DNA from: Chloroflexota bacterium
Lineage (GTDB): Bacteria; Chloroflexota; Anaerolineae; Anaerolineales; UBA11579
Length of the DNA: 64,000 nt
Direction of reading: 5' to 3'
NCBI GenBank assembly: GCA_019456165.1
Contig: VRUJ01000021.1
Span: 1 to 64,000 of the forward strand
Positions 18,561-26,960 of this stretch are shown piece by piece. Position 1 is the stretch's first letter. Every line of letters starts with the position of its first letter. The notes below the pieces were generated by a model. The model had not been told where the DNA came from. It did no database searches and saw nothing but the letters and a program-made list of their open reading frames with translations. Made by a program: the position numbers and the translations under genes.

Positions 18561-19955
18561 TTACTCGCCTACCAAAGCATGTTCCAAGGCTTGCCGTAAT
18601 GTGCGCGCCTCTAATATTTGGATATCTTTAGGCCAGGATTCCCCTTTGCTTAGACGTTTCGGAACCACCGCGTTCTTGAAACCAAGTTTGGCAGCCTCAT
18701 GCAAACGCGCCGGCATGTGGCCTACCATGCGCAGCTCGCCTGATAAACCTATTTCACCGATCAGCACAGTATCGGCTTTCACCGCTATATCGCGCATGGA
18801 GGAGGCAATTGCGGCTGCCACAGCCAAATCCGCGGCTGGTTCACCTACACGCAATCCCCCAACTACATTCACGAACACGTCTTGCTCTGAGAGACGCAGC
18901 CCCATTCGGCGGCTGAGTACGGCCACGAGCAGCAGCAAACGGTTGAAGTCTATCCCGTTGGCAGTGCGCCGCGGGTGTCCGAATGAAGTGGCGCTGGTAA
19001 GTCCTTGAACTTCAACCAATAAAGGCCGCGTACCCTCCATGGTGACAGCAATAGCAGAACCGGCTGCATTTATCATGCGCTCAGCCAGAAAAGCCTCTGA
19101 AGGGTTGGAAACTTCAATCATGCCGTTATCGCGCATTTCGAAAACGCCAACTTCTGAAGTGGCCCCAAAACGATTCTTCACCGAACGCAGCAGACGATAG
19201 GACTGAAAGCGGTCGCCTTCCAAATACAAGACTGTGTCCACGATATGTTCCAAGACTCTAGGGCCTGCAATTAAACCTTCCTTGGTGACGTGCCCAATGA
19301 GGAAAATTGCTAGGCCGCTGGACTTAGCCAGCTCACGCAAACGCGAAGCACACTCGCGCACCTGGGTAACAGTTCCAGCCGAAGAGGTCAGGCCCGCCAG
19401 ATAAGTGGTTTGGATAGAATCGATCACCACCAAGCCAGGCGCCAGCGCTTGAATATGTTCGATGACGGTTTCCAAGTTGGTTTCGGTGACCAGATACAAA
19501 TCTTCCGGAAGCTCAGCTTTTTTGCCGCTCCCATTCCCCCACAGGCGCATAGCGCGCATTTTGATCTGGTTCTCCGACTCCTCCCCGGAAACATACAGCA
19601 CGGTGCCCGCGTTCGCAATCTGGATGGAAGTTTGTAAAAGTAAGGTTGACTTACCAATGCCAGGGTCACCGCCAACCAATACGATAGAACCAGGCACGAT
19701 CCCCCCACCAAGCACTCTGTCAAACTCTTCGATAGAGAGAGGAATACGCTCTTCAACATCTGCACCGATTTCTGTTAACCGGCGCGGGGTTGAACGCCCG
19801 CTCAATCCGCGTAGCTCGCTTTTTTTCGTGGTAGCTTCCACAAGCTCTTCCAGCATGCTGTTGTAGTTCCCGCATTGTGGACAGCGGCCCATATTTTTAA
19901 CCGAAACTCGGCCGCATTCTTGGCAGACGTACTGGGTACGAGTTTTAGCCATCAT
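18561..19955 (-). CDS. radA: DNA repair protein RadA
   Basis: RecA-like helicase/branch-migration factor in recombination (RadA/Sms). It is 464 residues. The N-terminal zinc finger is C11-x2-C14-x10-C25-x2-C28. The ATPase core has the P-loop GGDPGIGKST (about 94-103) and the RadA-specific KNRFGAT motif. The C-terminal Lon-protease-like domain is present without expectation of peptidase activity. It is full length. The start is either of two adjacent ATGs and no strong ribosome binding site is visible. It is monocistronic between a convergent membrane-protein gene and a dispersed repeat. Confidence 0.96.
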   Translation of the reverse strand: MMAKTRTQYVCQECGRVSVKNMGRCPQCGNYNSMLEELVEATTKKSELRGLSGRSTPRRLTEIGADVEERIPLSIEEFDRVLGGGIVPGSIVLVGGDPGIGKSTLLLQTSIQIANAGTVLYVSGEESENQIKMRAMRLWGNGSGKKAELPEDLYLVTETNLETVIEHIQALAPGLVVIDSIQTTYLAGLTSSAGTVTQVRECASRLRELAKSSGLAIFLIGHVTKEGLIAGPRVLEHIVDTVLYLEGDRFQSYRLLRSVKNRFGATSEVGVFEMRDNGMIEVSNPSEAFLAERMINAAGSAIAVTMEGTRPLLVEVQGLTSATSFGHPRRTANGIDFNRLLLLVAVLSRRMGLRLSEQDVFVNVVGGLRVGEPAADLAVAAAIASSMRDIAVKADTVLIGEIGLSGELRMVGHMPARLHEAAKLGFKNAVVPKRLSKGESWPKDIQILEARTLRQALEHALVGE

Positions 19956-19989
19956 AGATCTTTAATTCCAGAGGAAAACATTCTTTCCG

Positions 19990-20119
19990 TTTATGTGGAA
20001 AAAGCCAGAATACCCTGCTGCTTAAAGCAGGGATGAACGGTAAAAAGGGGTTTGGGGGCAAAGCCCCCCTTGGCTTTTTCCTTTGAAGAACCCCATAGCT
20101 TACTGCGGGGTTCTTCACT
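19990..20119 (-). repeat. Dispersed hairpin-rich repeat, copy B (130 bp)
   Basis: Inverted copy of the element at 14876-15000. Read on the minus strand it begins AGTGAAGAACCCCGC and ends GGCTTTTTCCACATAAA. The first stem is GAAGAACCCC/GGGGTTCTTC with a changed loop. A GGGGGC-TTT-GCCCCC stem and a CCTGCT/AGCAGG stem follow. It lies between clpC and radA and could also terminate clpC transcription. Confidence 0.8.
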
Positions 20120-20184
20120 TATGCTCAAAGAACGCAGATAGGTTGATCCGCGTTCTTTGATGATCTGCAAGTAAAACAAAACGA

Positions 20185-22680
20185 TTACGTGGTCGGTATT
20201 GCCTCAGGAGATTCCTCTTCAACTTCCATTGGGCGAAGAACAATATCTGGTTCCTCTTCCCCTTCTTCCGCATCCACCAAAACCGTATCTCCATCTGCAA
20301 ACTCACCGCTCAACAAGGCATCAGAAAGTTTGTCTTCAATCTTCTGTTGGATGACGCGTTTGAGCGGGCGGGCGCCGAATTCTCGGTCATAACCCAGTTC
20401 GGCTATTAGAGAGACAGCTTGCTCAGTGGCCACGATCTTGATGTCGTGTTCCTGAAGGCGCTCGGAAACTTTATCCAGCTCAAGGTCTACAATTATTTTA
20501 ATGTCCTCGCGGCTCAATGAGCGGAAAACGATCACCGAATCGACCCGATTAATAAACTCTGGGCGAAAGACTCTACGCAAGGCATCCATTAATTTCTTGC
20601 GCATCTCCTTATAGGCTATCTTCTCCTCCACGTCTTCATCGCGCTTAAGATTAAACCCTAGCGATGTCTGGCGCATGATCATATCAGCGCCCACATTGGA
20701 GGTCATCACAATTAATGCATTGCGGAAATCAACTTTACGACCGCGCGCATCTGATAAGTGCCCTTCCTCCATGATCTGAAGGAGCATATTATGCGCTTCT
20801 GGATGAGCCTTCTCGATCTCGTCAAAAACCACAATCGAATATGGCCGGCGGCGCAGCGCTTCAGTAAGCTGGCCGGATTCTTCATAACCGACATATCCTG
20901 GCGGGGCGCCCACCAAACGGCTTACCGTATGACGCTCCATAAACTCAGACATATCTAGTTGGATGAGAGCATCCTCGCTGCCAAAAAGAAATCTAGCCAG
21001 AGACTTGTTAAGCTCGGTTTTCCCAACACCGGTTGGACCTAAGAAAACAAAGGAACCAATAGGACGCTTTGGATCTTTCAAGCCCGCACGGGCGCGGCGC
21101 ACAGCTTTTGATATAGCTTCAATGGCCTCTTCTTGGCCGATGATCGACTTTCTTAGTTCCTCTTCCATGTGAAGCAAGCGTTCGGATTCTTCCTGTGCGA
21201 TCTGCACAGGCACGCCTGTCCACATAGAAACCATTTCAGCAATATCGTTTTCATTGACGATAGGGCTTGTATCTCGGTCCCAATTAGTTTTCAAATTTTC
21301 AAGCTGGGCCTCAAATTCCGATTCGCGCGCTTGTATCTCTTCAATTTCTTCCTCGCGGCCTTCTTCGGAAGCTAATAAATGTTCTTTGCGGACTTCCTTC
21401 AAATTTAAGATCAGTTCCTTAGCAGCCTTAGCTGCAGGGCTTTTGTACATCCTCACGCGTGAGGCCGATTCGTCAATCAGATCAATGGCTTTATCAGGTA
21501 AAAACCGCTCGGTTACGTATCTGGCTCCTAAGTTAGCAGCCGCCTCAAGTGCCTCATCCGAAATTCGTAAACGATGGTGTTCTTCATAAGCTACGCGGAT
21601 ACCCTTCAGGATATCAATGGTTTCGTCGATAGTCGGTTCTTCCACCAAAATTGGCTGAAAACGGCGTTCCAGAGCGGAATCGCTTTCGATGTGCTTGCGA
21701 TATTCGTCCAACGTAGTAGCGCCGATAACTTGCAGCTCGCCGCGTGAGAGCGCAGGTTTGAGGATATTTGCAGCATCAACGGATGACCCGGCTGCGCCTG
21801 CACCCACGAGCATGTGAACTTCATCAATGAACAAGATAGCGCCAGAAGATGTTAGTTCATCGATTACTTTTTTGAGGCGTTCTTCAAATTGGCCGCGATA
21901 CATCGTGCCTGCCACCAGAGAACCAACGTCCAACTGCAACACGCGTTTGCCCAACAGAGGTGCGGGTACGTCACCTTCAATTATCCTTTGGGAAAGACCC
22001 TCCACAATGGCAGTTTTACCAACCCCGGGCTCCCCTATTAAAGCGGGGTTGTTCTTTGTGCGGCGTGCCAATATTTGGATCACGCGCTCTATTTCCATAT
22101 GTCTGCCGATCACTGGGTCTAGCTTGGCTTCTTCCGCCATGCCGGTCAGGTCAGTCGCTAATTGGTCGACCATGGGAGTCTTAGCGCCGCGCTTTTCCCG
22201 CCTTTGTGTCCGGCGTTCAGACAGCCTGCGGCGCGGTGCGCTGCTCTCTTGCAGCACACGGCGTGTTTGGCGTCTAATCTGCTCTGGAGTGACGCCCAAC
22301 TTTCGGAGGACATTCAGAGCAATACCTTCTCCATAACGAACCAAGCCCAAGAGCAGGTGCTCGGTGCTCACGTAATGATTGCCAAGTCTTTTTGCCTCGT
22401 CAAACGCGAATTCCAAGACTTGTTGTGTGCCAGGAGAAAGATCAATCTTGCCCCCTTCGTATTTACCTGTGCCAGTAAGTCGCTGCACAATTTCTTCTAC
22501 GCGTGAAGCCTCTAGCCCCAATTCCCGAAGGACGCGCGCAGCTACACCCCCCTCTTCTCTAATTAAACCCAACAGAAGATGTTCTGTACCAATGTAGTTA
22601 TGACGCATACGCTCAGCCTCTTGATGGGCTAAGCTAAGAACGCGTCTTGCTCGTTGGGTCAGTCTCTCCATTCCAGACAA
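20185..22680 (-). CDS. clpC: ATP-dependent Clp protease ATP-binding subunit ClpC
   Basis: Hexameric AAA+ unfoldase that feeds substrates to ClpP. It is 831 residues. The order is: double Clp-N repeat (1-145), first AAA+ with GEPGVGKTA, a short ClpC-type middle region with a UVR-like coiled coil, second AAA+ with GPTGVGKTE, and the C-terminal D2-small domain. The ClpP-binding loop SLGF is present. After the second Walker A the sequence reads [10 protein letters not shown], slightly off the usual TELAKALAE. The acidic tail [11 protein letters not shown] is unusual. No mcsA/mcsB or ctsR neighbours are seen. A second ClpC-type gene lies at 30.5-33 kb. Confidence 0.95.
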   Translation of the reverse strand: MSGMERLTQRARRVLSLAHQEAERMRHNYIGTEHLLLGLIREEGGVAARVLRELGLEASRVEEIVQRLTGTGKYEGGKIDLSPGTQQVLEFAFDEAKRLGNHYVSTEHLLLGLVRYGEGIALNVLRKLGVTPEQIRRQTRRVLQESSAPRRRLSERRTQRREKRGAKTPMVDQLATDLTGMAEEAKLDPVIGRHMEIERVIQILARRTKNNPALIGEPGVGKTAIVEGLSQRIIEGDVPAPLLGKRVLQLDVGSLVAGTMYRGQFEERLKKVIDELTSSGAILFIDEVHMLVGAGAAGSSVDAANILKPALSRGELQVIGATTLDEYRKHIESDSALERRFQPILVEEPTIDETIDILKGIRVAYEEHHRLRISDEALEAAANLGARYVTERFLPDKAIDLIDESASRVRMYKSPAAKAAKELILNLKEVRKEHLLASEEGREEEIEEIQARESEFEAQLENLKTNWDRDTSPIVNENDIAEMVSMWTGVPVQIAQEESERLLHMEEELRKSIIGQEEAIEAISKAVRRARAGLKDPKRPIGSFVFLGPTGVGKTELNKSLARFLFGSEDALIQLDMSEFMERHTVSRLVGAPPGYVGYEESGQLTEALRRRPYSIVVFDEIEKAHPEAHNMLLQIMEEGHLSDARGRKVDFRNALIVMTSNVGADMIMRQTSLGFNLKRDEDVEEKIAYKEMRKKLMDALRRVFRPEFINRVDSVIVFRSLSREDIKIIVDLELDKVSERLQEHDIKIVATEQAVSLIAELGYDREFGARPLKRVIQQKIEDKLSDALLSGEFADGDTVLVDAEEGEEEPDIVLRPMEVEEESPEAIPTT

Positions 22681-22841
22681 ATTGGGGCCTCCTTATGGCC
22701 GTGGCCAATAATATTCTTGCATTAACAAGGATGTCCTCATATTCTTAGATGCTGTTATGGATTAGATTCTACCAAATTTTTCCTTGCGTGCGGGACATCT
22801 AACAAATTTCTAAGATTCTATGATTCAATCGCAAAGGAGAA

Positions 22842-22872
22842 TTTGGGCATTATATTCATAAAAATGCCCAAA
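22842..22872 (-). terminator. Hairpin terminator of the S1 protein gene
   Basis: Perfect 10-bp inverted repeat TTTGGGCATT/AATGCCCAAA with an 11-nt loop, 10 bp after the stop of the S1-type gene on the minus strand. The T-run is short, so the strength is uncertain. Confidence 0.55.
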
Positions 22873-22881
22873 TAATAATAT

Positions 22882-24309
22882 TTATTCTTCTTCTCCTGAT
22901 TCCTCTTCGTTCTCCTCAGCGCTCGTTTCATCTTCTGGAGCCTCAGTCGGTTCCTCCGATTCGTCAGGCGTTGTTTCTGCTTCAGTCTCTTCTTCTCCGC
23001 CCTCATCATCCGCATCATCATTATCTCCGGCGGTCAAATCGTCGGAAACTTCTTCAATTAATTCTGGCTCGGGCTCACTATCATCTGCAGCTTCATCATA
23101 TTCGTCAATCTCAGCCAGAGTCATTTCCCAATCCACATCTCTGAATGCACCTGAATCGACTTTGCGTAAGCTGAGGCCAATCCGGCGGCGTTTTTTGTCG
23201 ATTTTGATGATTCGTAAAGTAGCCTGGTCACCTTCTTTGATCACTTCTTTAGGGTGTTCTACACGCTCATCACTGAGTTCTGAGACGTGTATCAATCCCT
23301 CCATGTCATCATCGATGCGAGCAAAAGCGCCAAATTTGGCCAGTCGAGTGATATTGCCCTCAACCAGCTGCCCAACCTGATATCTGGAAACTTTTTCTAT
23401 CCAGGGGTCATCTTGGAGTTGCCGCAGGGAGAGACCGATTCGTTTACGCTCCCGATCAATGCTGATGACTTTTACCTCCACCTCTTGACCAACTTCAAGT
23501 ACTTCACTGGGGTCACTGATTCTCTCCCAAGAGATTTCAGATAAGTGTACAAGACCATCTGCGCCATTGATGTTCACGAAGGCGCCAAATTCAGCTAAAC
23601 TGGTTACGCGTCCGGTACGCATGTCGCCTTCATGCAATTCTTCCAACAAGCGCTCTTTTAATGAATCGCGTGATTCTGTGGATGCCGATCTCTCGGATAG
23701 GATCAGACGGCGGCGTTGGCGGTCAACTTCAATGACACGCGCAACTAGAGGTTCACCAACCATCTTGCCCCAGCGTTGCTCAGGCGTATCACCTTTGTAT
23801 GCCATGCGCCGCGCATTACTTACTTGCGATCCGGGGACAAAAGCTCGCAAGCGGCCCATCTGAACTATTAATCCGCCTTTATTAAAACTTTCAATAATTC
23901 CTTCGAAAACCTCATTATTCTTCATTAACTCTTCAGCATTAGTCCAATCATCTTCTTCTAAAGCCCGGCCGTAAGAAAGCAAGACGCCTCCTTGTCTGCT
24001 ATCTAGGCTGAGAATATAAACTGAGATTTCATCACCAACTTTGAATTTTGCACGCTCCTCCTCTGGGATATGTTCCAATTCCCTTGGAGGTATTACCCCC
24101 TCAGATTTTGCGCCGATACTAACCAATATCTCTTCTTCAGTAATACTTGCTATCACTCCCTTTCGTATGTCGCCCTTTCGAGGTAAATCAAGAGTAAGCT
24201 CACCTGTTTCTAAGAGCGCCTTCATAGAAAGGGAATCACTACTGGTTTCTTCCTCCTTATTTTTCTCAACTGGCGTTTCCTGCTCATCCAGCACATCGCT
24301 TTGATCCAT
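22882..24309 (-). CDS. rpsA: S1 RNA-binding domain protein (ribosomal protein S1 type)
   Basis: A 475-residue protein with four S1 (OB-fold) domains. The first is about residues 38-105 (RKGDIRKGVIASITEEE) and the second about 125-190. The third contains AEFGAFVNINGADGLVHLSE and the fourth AKFGAFARIDDDMEGLIHVSE. It likely binds mRNA on the 30S subunit and helps translation initiation. The last about 75 residues are extremely acidic and low-complexity (ending ENEEESGEEE). The start MDQSDVLD is supported by GGAG upstream. Earlier in-frame codons look non-coding. It is divergent from the chelatase gene. Confidence 0.9.
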   Translation of the reverse strand: MDQSDVLDEQETPVEKNKEEETSSDSLSMKALLETGELTLDLPRKGDIRKGVIASITEEEILVSIGAKSEGVIPPRELEHIPEEERAKFKVGDEISVYILSLDSRQGGVLLSYGRALEEDDWTNAEELMKNNEVFEGIIESFNKGGLIVQMGRLRAFVPGSQVSNARRMAYKGDTPEQRWGKMVGEPLVARVIEVDRQRRRLILSERSASTESRDSLKERLLEELHEGDMRTGRVTSLAEFGAFVNINGADGLVHLSEISWERISDPSEVLEVGQEVEVKVISIDRERKRIGLSLRQLQDDPWIEKVSRYQVGQLVEGNITRLAKFGAFARIDDDMEGLIHVSELSDERVEHPKEVIKEGDQATLRIIKIDKKRRRIGLSLRKVDSGAFRDVDWEMTLAEIDEYDEAADDSEPEPELIEEVSDDLTAGDNDDADDEGGEEETEAETTPDESEEPTEAPEDETSAEENEEESGEEE

Positions 24310-24422
24310 ATTAATTGAGACTCCATGAATAAGATTGCGCACCATTATAAAGTGTATGCTGCAAGTTGACAACCTTTGTGATAAGATATTGTGTCGAATT
24401 TTAAACTATCTAAGAGTAGAAT

Positions 24423-25529
24423 ATGCCAGCTATTTACCCATTTACAGCAATTGTAGGCCAAGAACGTATGATACGCGCTTTAATCTTGAACGCGGTGTCA
24501 CCAAACATTGGCGGAGTACTGATTCGCGGGGAACGCGGTACAGCAAAATCAACTTCCGCTCGCGCTCTGGCGGCCTTGCTGCCAAAAGTTGAAGTAATCC
24601 AAGATTGCCGCTTTGGGTGTGATCCTTTCACCTCTGCAGCATGGTGCACTGAATGCAGGGAACGCTTCCCCGACGGTAAAGTACCCGAAACAGATTTCCT
24701 AGTCACCTCTTTCGTAAATCTTCCAATCTCGGCTACCGAAGATCGAGTTGTAGGTACTCTAGACATAGAGAAAGCCATCCAAAAGGGGGAACGTCACTTT
24801 GAGCCAGGTGTTCTGGCTTCCGCAAACCGCGGCCTCTTATACATCGATGAGGTCAATTTGCTAGACGACCATGTAGTTGATGTGCTCCTGGATTCCGCAG
24901 CTATGGGTGTCAACATTGTAGAACGCGAGGGCATCTCCTTTTCACACCCATCACGTTTTATACTGGTAGGAACCATGAATCCAGAAGAGGGAGACTTGCG
25001 CCCCCAGTTACTAGACCGTTTTGCACTCTCGGTTGATATCCGCGGAATCCGCGAAGCTCGAGAACGTGTCTCTATCATGGAACGCAACCTGGCTTTTGAG
25101 GCTGACAATCAAGCATTTCTTGATCAGTGGAAAGAGCACGAAAATGAGCTCTCGGAGCAGATCACAAAAGCCCGCACAATGGTCGGGAAGGTAACTTATA
25201 CGGATCGAGATTTACTCTCAATCGCGTTATTAACCGCCTCACTTCAAGTTGACGGTCATCGCTCCGACTTAGTAATCCTAAAAACAGCTCGCGCCCATGC
25301 TGCCTTCGCGGGCCGCGAGACGATCAATGATTTGGACATTGCTATCGCCTCCGAATTAGCTTTACCGCACCGCATCCGCCGCGGCCCCTTCCACCAGATT
25401 GAAATCACCCTGGATGAACTACAAGAACGCATCTCCGACCTGCAAGGTGAGGTGGCCGAGGAAGGAGAGACACAACCAGATTCTTCTCAATCAGGTGAAG
25501 AGAAAGAAACAACTAAAAAAAAAGCCTAG
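24423..25529 (+). CDS. chlI: Mg/Co chelatase AAA+ subunit (ChlI/BchI-like, zero-frame product)
   Basis: AAA+ ATPase part of a tetrapyrrole metal chelatase, 368 residues as terminated. Walker A is GERGTAKST (36-44), Walker B LLYIDEVNLL (about 138-147) and sensor/arginine region QLLDRFALSVDIRG. A cysteine insertion C62-x3-C66-x8-C75-x2-C78 is typical of the family. The acidic tail (from about 335) enters a run of nine A residues and stops at TAG 25527-25529. The -1 frame then continues as the linker and integrin-I domain of ChlD/BchD. So this is probably the short (I-like) product of a chlD gene that uses frameshifting. No chlH/cobN is in the window. Confidence 0.88.
   Translation: MPAIYPFTAIVGQERMIRALILNAVSPNIGGVLIRGERGTAKSTSARALAALLPKVEVIQDCRFGCDPFTSAAWCTECRERFPDGKVPETDFLVTSFVNLPISATEDRVVGTLDIEKAIQKGERHFEPGVLASANRGLLYIDEVNLLDDHVVDVLLDSAAMGVNIVEREGISFSHPSRFILVGTMNPEEGDLRPQLLDRFALSVDIRGIREARERVSIMERNLAFEADNQAFLDQWKEHENELSEQITKARTMVGKVTYTDRDLLSIALLTASLQVDGHRSDLVILKTARAHAAFAGRETINDLDIAIASELALPHRIRRGPFHQIEITLDELQERISDLQGEVAEEGETQPDSSQSGEEKETTKKKA
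25515..25523 (+). promoter_or_regulatory. Slippery A9 tract, candidate -1 programmed frameshift site
   Basis: Nine consecutive A bases read ACT AAA AAA AAA GCC TAG in the zero frame, giving an A_AAA_AAA slippery heptamer immediately before the stop. Slipping back one base continues into the 316-codon ChlD C-terminal frame. An AGGTGA sequence lies about 20 bases upstream. I could not identify a convincing downstream stem-loop by eye. Confidence 0.65.
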
Positions 25530-26473
25530 ATAAACGCATCACTGAAGGCACACCTGAAAAAGGGCCTGCGGAACCTGGACCCCAAGATGTTTTTGATTCA
25601 GGCAACGCATATTGGTGGGATGGCGGCCAACAGACTAAAACTGGTGAATCTTTTACCCCTCGCAGATTAGATAACCCCCTAGAAAGATTAACCCGCAAAC
25701 AAAGCGGCAGACGTTCACGCACTCGAACCGAACAAAAGCGCGGCCGGTATATTCTGGCACGCCCTGCAAAAGGAAAAACATCCGATATCGCCTTCGATGC
25801 AACTTTTCGAGCGGCAGCCCCTTTCCAGAAAGACCGCCAGGAACAGCTCAAAGATGTAGCTTTCGCTATCACACCGGATGATTTGCAGCGCAAAGTACGC
25901 GTGCGTTTATCCGCCAATCTGGTTCTGTTCGTCGTAGATGCATCCTGGTCGATGGCCGTTGCGGAGCGAATGTCGGCCACCAAAGGAGCCATCCTCTCAC
26001 TGCTCACAGATGCATACCAGCGCCGTGACCGAGTTGGGCTGATTGTGTTCCAAAAAGACCGCGCCAGATTGGTCCTGCCGCCGACAAACTCTATACAGTT
26101 AGCCAAAACAGCTCTCAACGACATCCCTGTTGGAGGTAAAACGCCGCTTTCAGCAGGGTTGCTGTCGGCCTACGAAGTTTTCAAACGCGAAAAACTAAGC
26201 CGCCCGGATGTCCTTCCGTTAATGATATTACTGACAGACGGAGCTGGAAACGTAGCCATGGGCGACAATCCCCCACAGGAGGAAGCTCATGGAATTGCAG
26301 ACAAAATCGCAAAAGAAGACATCCGCAGCGTGGTGGTGAATATGGAGCACGCAGCTTTCGACCAAGGGCTGGCTCAGGCGCTAGCCGACCACCTGGAGGG
26401 ACCTTGCTATACCCTGAACGAACTCAAGGCTGAGAGCCTCTACCGGGCCGTACGCGCAGAGATGGGGGCATGA
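25523..26473 (+). CDS. chlD: ChlD/BchD-type C-terminal part: linker plus vWA (integrin I) domain
   Basis: The open frame has coding character from the A9 tract onward but no ATG, GTG or TTG until a TTG at 25883, inside conserved sequence, so independent initiation is unlikely. It gives a Pro/Arg-rich linker followed by a von Willebrand A domain with MIDAS motif DASWS (Asp codon 25937), GGKTPLSAGL and LLTDGAG. Joined to the upstream ATPase by a -1 shift, the product would be about 683 residues, the expected size of ChlD/BchD (ATPase - linker - vWA). The stop overlaps the next start (ATGATGA). Confidence 0.82.
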   Translation, partial: SLDKRITEGTPEKGPAEPGPQDVFDSGNAYWWDGGQQTKTGESFTPRRLDNPLERLTRKQSGRRSRTRTEQKRGRYILARPAKGKTSDIAFDATFRAAAPFQKDRQEQLKDVAFAITPDDLQRKVRVRLSANLVLFVVDASWSMAVAERMSATKGAILSLLTDAYQRRDRVGLIVFQKDRARLVLPPTNSIQLAKTALNDIPVGGKTPLSAGLLSAYEVFKREKLSRPDVLPLMILLTDGAGNVAMGDNPPQEEAHGIADKIAKEDIRSVVVNMEHAAFDQGLAQALADHLEGPCYTLNELKAESLYRAVRAEMGA

Positions 26474-26799
26474 TGAACGCACAATTTTCTAGGCAAGCCA
26501 ATATCCTCGCCCTCTTTAGTTACGCGCTTAATATACCGCCCACAATAATTTGGCTGATCGTCATCTTGAAGCTGAACCGGCACCCTCTGGGCAGCGATTT
26601 AGCAATCTGGCTGAGAAACAGCTTCTCCGAGATCAGCGTATTGATCCTATGGTTGGTATTTCCTTCCATGGCCTTGATACTCGGTCTTGGCGGATATTCT
26701 CTTGGCGGCAATAAATTTCTCACCATAGGCGTGGTGGCCTTGAGCAGTATATTGCTATTAATGATCATTGTTGGGGCCACCCTGCAGGTAAGTGGGTGA
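26470..26799 (+). CDS. Small hypothetical membrane protein
   Basis: A 109-residue protein with three hydrophobic segments (ANILALFSYALNIPPTIIWLIVIL, ISVLILWLVFPSMALILGLGG, FLTIGVVALSSILLLMIIVG). Its start overlaps the stop of the chelatase frame, which suggests translational coupling and a functional link. I do not recognise the family. It might anchor or regulate the chelatase at the membrane, but nothing in the sequence proves this. Confidence 0.65.
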   Translation: MMNAQFSRQANILALFSYALNIPPTIIWLIVILKLNRHPLGSDLAIWLRNSFSEISVLILWLVFPSMALILGLGGYSLGGNKFLTIGVVALSSILLLMIIVGATLQVSG

Positions 26800-26960
26800 C
26801 GCTTCATAGGCAAACCAATAGTTCTTCTAAACATATTCTATGAGGTGTAAGACTCGCCTGATTGGATTCGTCCAATTTAGTGCATCACGCAATCAACAAA
26901 CACCAGAAACCCGATCAAATCATTTCCCTAAGGAGGGCATGGTTTTTTCCAGTACCTGAG

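Noticed and set aside
22681-22841. CIRCE or CtsR operator upstream of clpC
   Set aside because: No inverted or tandem repeat matching either consensus was seen.
25513-26124. 203-codon minus-strand open frame across the chelatase linker
   Set aside because: It is opposite the ChlD linker and vWA frame, which has the clear family motifs.
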